From assembly GCA_965276005.1 (NCBI GenBank), contig OZ254962.1:992001-1056000 (forward strand): a stretch of DNA of 64,000 nucleotides, written 5' to 3'. Within the stretch, counting starts at the first letter, position 1; every line of letters starts with the position of its first letter. The notes under the pieces were generated by a model, which saw nothing but the letters and a program-made list of their open reading frames with translations, was not told the DNA's origin and searched no databases. Below are positions 63,306 through 64,000 of the stretch, piece after piece. Made by a program: the position numbers and the translations under genes. The stretch comes from G965232465 sp965276005 (GTDB taxonomy: Bacteria > Pseudomonadota > Alphaproteobacteria > JAQWUY01).

Positions 63306-64000
63306 ATGGCTGACATACAAAATAAAATCACTGGTGAATGGGAATATGTAAATCCCGTAGACAACATTGCTAATCCCGAAGAGGGAAATAGCCATACGCA
63401 ACACCTTATGGACGCTATGAAACTATATGGTGCTGCTGCCCCTGAAACGGGAGAACGGGACACAAGAGCAGATATTCCCGATAGCATTAGGGATAGTTTC
63501 GAAGCCAGTTTCCAAAATATACATACGGCTATGGGCGGGCATACCAATGGCGAATCCATCAAAAATATGATAGGGGCGGTTATGCTAGACAGCCTATATT
63601 CTGTGGTCAATGCTTATGAAAAAGAAGCCGATTACAATTTGGACAAATTAAACACTGTTATCGAAGCAATTTCAAAAAACGATTTAGGGCAAATGGAACC
63701 CATGCCCAAGCAATCCCTAAACGACATCGAACAAATGGAAGTGATAGGCAACAAATACGACTCTGCCATGAATACCTATCAAAACGCCGACACAGCCGCC
63801 CGTCAATACGCAGATCTAGCAGCCGATGTGTCCCGGGCGTATTATAACACATTCGGCGTAAATCACGGCAAAGAAGGGGTATATTTCACCAAAGACAATA
63901 TAAAAGCATACATCAACGCAAACACACAACCTGTTATCATTTTCGCCAGCAACAAAAAAGCACAATATGACAGTTTGGATAAGATAGAAAACACCTTAAA
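63306..64000 (+). CDS. probable further SLOG-type protein, 3' end outside window
   Basis: Open from ATG 63306 (GGGAGAAAACCT upstream) to the right edge, 231 codons. After ~80 polar residues comes a helical region (DTAARQYADLAADVSRAYYNTFG), then QPVIIFASNKKAQYDSLDKIENTL. That matches the start of the SLOG units in the 1509-residue protein, where NVIVLASSLKATLDEL precedes the ligand-binding fold. The predicted SLOG core would lie just beyond the window. Confidence 0.65.
   Translation, partial: MADIQNKITGEWEYVNPVDNIANPEEGNSHTQHLMDAMKLYGAAAPETGERDTRADIPDSIRDSFEASFQNIHTAMGGHTNGESIKNMIGAVMLDSLYSVVNAYEKEADYNLDKLNTVIEAISKNDLGQMEPMPKQSLNDIEQMEVIGNKYDSAMNTYQNADTAARQYADLAADVSRAYYNTFGVNHGKEGVYFTKDNIKAYINANTQPVIIFASNKKAQYDSLDKIENTL

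Overview
The window looks like the chromosome of an alphaproteobacterium. The basis is gene order: carA divergent from a yqeY-type GatB/YqeY gene, then rplU-rpmA-obgE-nadD-rsfS-rlmH-gpmI-envC-ctpA-rppH. The lineage within the class cannot be fixed by eye. Very large surface proteins and a conjugation cluster fit a host-associated organism, but that is inference. I saw no tRNA, rRNA or CRISPR array.

Layout. (1) 1-13068, minus: the 5' part (4356 codons, running off the left edge) of a giant two-partner-secretion (filamentous-haemagglutinin type) adhesin. It has a TPS domain, 18 FG-GAP-like repeats, three divergent YDG modules, and more than ten 594-bp tandem repeats of paired YDG modules. (2) 13549-15028, minus: three small secreted or membrane proteins (Pro/Gln-rich, Met-rich, ankyrin) downstream of carA. 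(3) 15044-24725: the core housekeeping block. (4) 24841-29228: accessory genes, namely a two-gene membrane operon, a toxin-antitoxin pair and an inverse-autotransporter adhesin whose promoter spacer is a run of 13 A. (5) 29359-30051: a DNA methyltransferase cut at its DPPY motif, abutting a traB that lacks its N-terminus. (6) 30030-47277: an F-type conjugation/type IV secretion operon, traB-dsbC-traV-traC-trbI-traF(S26)-DUF805-traW-traU-trbC-traN(split)-traF-traH-traG. traA, traL, traE and traK are missing at the junction. (7) 47378-48529, minus: a membrane protein and a second toxin-antitoxin pair inserted between traG and the next plus-strand genes. (8) 48649-57279: a membrane-anchored nuclease, a DUF1173-like protein, coupling protein TraD and a MobF relaxase-Toprim-helicase fusion. 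(9) 57282-64000: a run of large proteins built from a few recurring modules: an unrecognised domain seen three times, a helical segment, and DUF2493-type SLOG domains.

How it fits together. The tra genes would build the pilus-assembly and mating-pair apparatus, TraD the coupling ATPase and TraI the relaxosome. With the 5' end of the operon missing, this copy may not be able to transfer by itself. The SLOG cluster sits directly behind the relaxase with short spacers and good Shine-Dalgarno sites, so it is probably co-transcribed with it and may act in the recipient or on incoming DNA; that is inference. It is the best candidate here for an undescribed system. Both toxin-antitoxin promoters end 7 nt before the toxin ATG, which predicts leaderless mRNAs.
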